Part shown: in pieces, positions 32,895-35,032 of the stretch
How positions within the stretch are numbered: the stretch's first letter is position 1
Layout of the letters: each line of letters starts with the position of its first letter
NCBI GenBank assembly: GCA_016215405.1
Contig: JACRJQ010000008.1
Location: 89,866-124,897, forward strand
DNA from: Candidatus Tayloriibacteriota bacterium
Lineage (GTDB): Bacteria; Patescibacteriota; Minisyncoccia; Phycocordibacterales; UBA6065
Reading direction: 5' to 3'
DNA: 35,032 nucleotides
Notes under the pieces: generated by a model
What the model saw: only the letters and a program-made list of their open reading frames with translations
What the model was told of the DNA's origin: nothing
Database searches by the model: none
Translations under genes and position numbers: made by a program

Positions 32895-33611
32895 TTATAG
32901 GTCTAAGGCGAGCTTTTCGAGCTCTCGCTCGAAATCGACCTCGCCTCGATGGGCGCGATGATATATAGAAACGAGGCTGCTGAGAAGGGCGTCTATCTCC
33001 CCTTCTTTCCATGCCGATAGATATCTCTTGGCTTTGCCGTAGACGAACGGATTGATGCCCGCCTCGGTCGCGGATGACGTCCTCGACGCGAGGGCGAGGG
33101 ATTTCGCCTGCCAGAACAATATACCGTGGATCTCTTCGGGGGCAGCGTCGCCTTCAAGAGCCTCGCGCAAGCCTACCCAGAGCGCCTTCTTGTCTTTGGC
33201 AGCTAGAGCATCAGCGAGGTGGAAGAAGCTTCCTGACTCTTTCTTCTTTTCCTCCGTCGCCTCGTATTCGGTCACCTTTTCCGCCCTCTTCTCGAGCTTC
33301 TTCAAGACCTCTTTGGTCAGCTTACCCTCGAAGAATATGAAGATGTTCGGAGACTCTTGTATCGCGTCCATCTTCTCGAGCATCACCTCGCGGACGTCTT
33401 TGTTCTCCAAGGTCCTGTCCATGAATATGATCTGCTTGTTCTCGAAAAGCCCTTGGGTCTGCGTAAGCTCCTCTATCTTCTCTATGGTTATCTCCTCGGA
33501 TGTGATCATCCCTGCCGACGCATCCGGCTTCTTCGCCTTTAACGCCTCGAAGAGCGCGTGAGATTTCTCTCGCGCCTTCTCGACATCCGATCCGTGGATT
33601 ACGTACAGCAT
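32895..33611 (-). CDS. holA: DNA polymerase III delta subunit-like protein
   Basis: MLYVIHGSDVEKAREKSHALFEALK..., LFENKQIIFMDRTLENKDVREVMLEKM, NIFIFFEGKLTKEVLKKLEK; C-terminal clamp-loader-like helices. Confidence 0.7.
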   Translation of the reverse strand: MLYVIHGSDVEKAREKSHALFEALKAKKPDASAGMITSEEITIEKIEELTQTQGLFENKQIIFMDRTLENKDVREVMLEKMDAIQESPNIFIFFEGKLTKEVLKKLEKRAEKVTEYEATEEKKKESGSFFHLADALAAKDKKALWVGLREALEGDAAPEEIHGILFWQAKSLALASRTSSATEAGINPFVYGKAKRYLSAWKEGEIDALLSSLVSIYHRAHRGEVDFERELEKLALDL

Positions 33612-35032
33612 TATCGTTTATCCATCTCCCCCCAATTATCTCCGACTTTCGCGTCCGCGACGAGGCGGATGCCGTAGATGTCTTTTGGGTCGATGATCGA
33701 TTCCATTATCTTCTGTATCTCGGGCTCGACCTTCTCGACAGCGGAGCTTTTAACCTCGAGAACGATCTCGTCATGCACCTGCATGAGTATCCTGGCGTCC
33801 TTCGACAGGCCCTCCCTGTCGAGGTATCGGTCTATGCGCACCATCGCGAGCTTCACGACGTCTGCTTCGGTCCCTTGGATAGGCGCGTTGATCGCCATAC
33901 GCTCCGCGGCCGCGCGGATAAAGGGGATCTTCGACTTGATGCCGTCGAAATAGCGGCGACGGCCGAAATAGGTCTCGGTATACCCCTTGCGGGCCGCTTC
34001 GGATTTCACCGACTCGAGATAGTCGCGCAGACCGTGGAATTTCTCGAAGTACTCGTTATAGAACTTCTGCGCCGTCTTCCTGTCGACCCCCATGTTCTTC
34101 TGGAGCGCCATGACGCCCATGCCGTACATGACGCCGAAATTGATGACCTTCGCCTGGCTTCGCATCGCCTTGGTGACGTTTTCCTCCGGCACGCCGAATA
34201 CCTGGGCTGCGACGGCTGCGTGGACGTCTTCGCCCCGCCTGAAGATGTCTATGAACTTCTCGTCCTTAGAGAGGAACGCCGCGATGCGCAGCTCGATCTG
34301 GGAATAGTCGAACGCGACGAGCTTCCACCCCTTCTCCGCTATGAAGGCGTTCCTTATCCTTCGGCCGAGCTCTGATCGGTTCGGGATATTCTGTATCGAA
34401 GGGTCTTTCGTCGCCATGCGTCCCGTGACGGCACCTGTTTGGATAGACGTCGGGTGGATGCGGGAGCCCTCGTCGAGGAGAGGCGGGATAGCGTCGATAT
34501 ATGTGCCTAAAAGCTTCGCGAGCTCTCTGTATCTCAATATCTCGCCTATGATCGGATGCTCATCGGCCAATTTCTCGAGCTCGGATTCTTTGGTCGAGAG
34601 AGCTCCTCCTGCGGTCTTTTTCTTGGACTTCAATCCGAGCTTGGTGAAAAGTATCTCCCCCAATTGCTTCGGCGAGCCGATGTTAAATTCGGTATCCGCC
34701 ATCTTCCAGATCGACTTCTCTATCGCTCCGAGCTCCTTGCGGTATTCGTCCCCGAGCTTCGCGAGGTATGCCTTGTCGATCTTCACGCCCGTCTCTTTCA
34801 TCTTCTCTACGAGGGGCATGAGAGGCTTCTCGATCTCTTCCCAGACCCTTTTTAGGCCCCGCTTCCCCACCTCGGCTTCGAGCGCTTTGTACGCCTCGTC
34901 GAAGGTCTTCGCCCTCGTGAAATCCATGATGTCCGCAGCTTGAGGGTCGGAGATGTTCGAGTTGAGAAGCCAGAGCATGACGGCGGCCTCTTTAAAACGG
35001 ACTCCTTCGGCGGACGCGTCTATGACCGGCGT
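33611..35032 (-). CDS. polA: DNA polymerase I, C-terminal polymerase part (5' end beyond the window)
   Basis: DPSIQNIPNRSELGRRIRNAF, LVAFDYSQIELRIAA, RSQAKVINFGVMYGMG, RMAINAPIQGTEADVVKLAM, QVHDEIVLEV; frame stays open to the window end. Confidence 0.95.
   Translation of the reverse strand, partial: TPVIDASAEGVRFKEAAVMLWLLNSNISDPQAADIMDFTRAKTFDEAYKALEAEVGKRGLKRVWEEIEKPLMPLVEKMKETGVKIDKAYLAKLGDEYRKELGAIEKSIWKMADTEFNIGSPKQLGEILFTKLGLKSKKKTAGGALSTKESELEKLADEHPIIGEILRYRELAKLLGTYIDAIPPLLDEGSRIHPTSIQTGAVTGRMATKDPSIQNIPNRSELGRRIRNAFIAEKGWKLVAFDYSQIELRIAAFLSKDEKFIDIFRRGEDVHAAVAAQVFGVPEENVTKAMRSQAKVINFGVMYGMGVMALQKNMGVDRKTAQKFYNEYFEKFHGLRDYLESVKSEAARKGYTETYFGRRRYFDGIKSKIPFIRAAAERMAINAPIQGTEADVVKLAMVRIDRYLDREGLSKDARILMQVHDEIVLEVKSSAVEKVEPEIQKIMESIIDPKDIYGIRLVADAKVGDNWGEMDKR

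Noticed and set aside
1-35032. CRISPR array, transposase/IS element, prophage or defence system
   Set aside because: No regularly spaced repeats, cas-like genes, transposase motifs or phage structural genes were seen.

Overview
This 35 kb, GC-rich window looks like chromosome from a reduced-genome bacterium, most likely Patescibacteria/CPR and Parcubacteria-like. That placement is inferred from gene content, a DUF5652-like protein, short gene versions and vacant L9/L1 positions; it was not tested phylogenetically. Most of the window is housekeeping: rpsF-ssb-rpsR, tatD, metG, an AI-2E-type permease, an M16 peptidase, glyS, recO, gmk, ileS, argS, a dTMP-synthesis neighbourhood (dut, tmk, glyA, a ThyX-like protein, dCMP deaminase, a deoxyribosyltransferase-like protein), secE-nusG-rplK, a tRNA-binding protein, ruvX, rpsT, ruvA, a Mur ligase, an amidase, mutM, a SpoU-type methyltransferase, a holA-like gene, polA, and three tRNAs. 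No CRISPR array, transposase, prophage or defence island was seen. The most notable observations are: (1) a complete histidine-phosphatase domain inserted in isoleucyl-tRNA synthetase; (2) two long perfect palindromes sharing a 20-nt core but with different, still fully paired flanks; (3) a -10-like hexamer exactly 6 nt upstream of the start codon in at least nine genes, suggesting widespread leaderless transcription; (4) a tRNA-Ser whose acceptor stem is extended by 15 perfect bp; (5) a tRNA-Arg with anticodon GCG; (6) a tandem, degenerate ThyX-like protein in a dTMP gene cluster; (7) a 19-bp direct repeat of the rplK 3' end flanking a small module where rplA would normally be.
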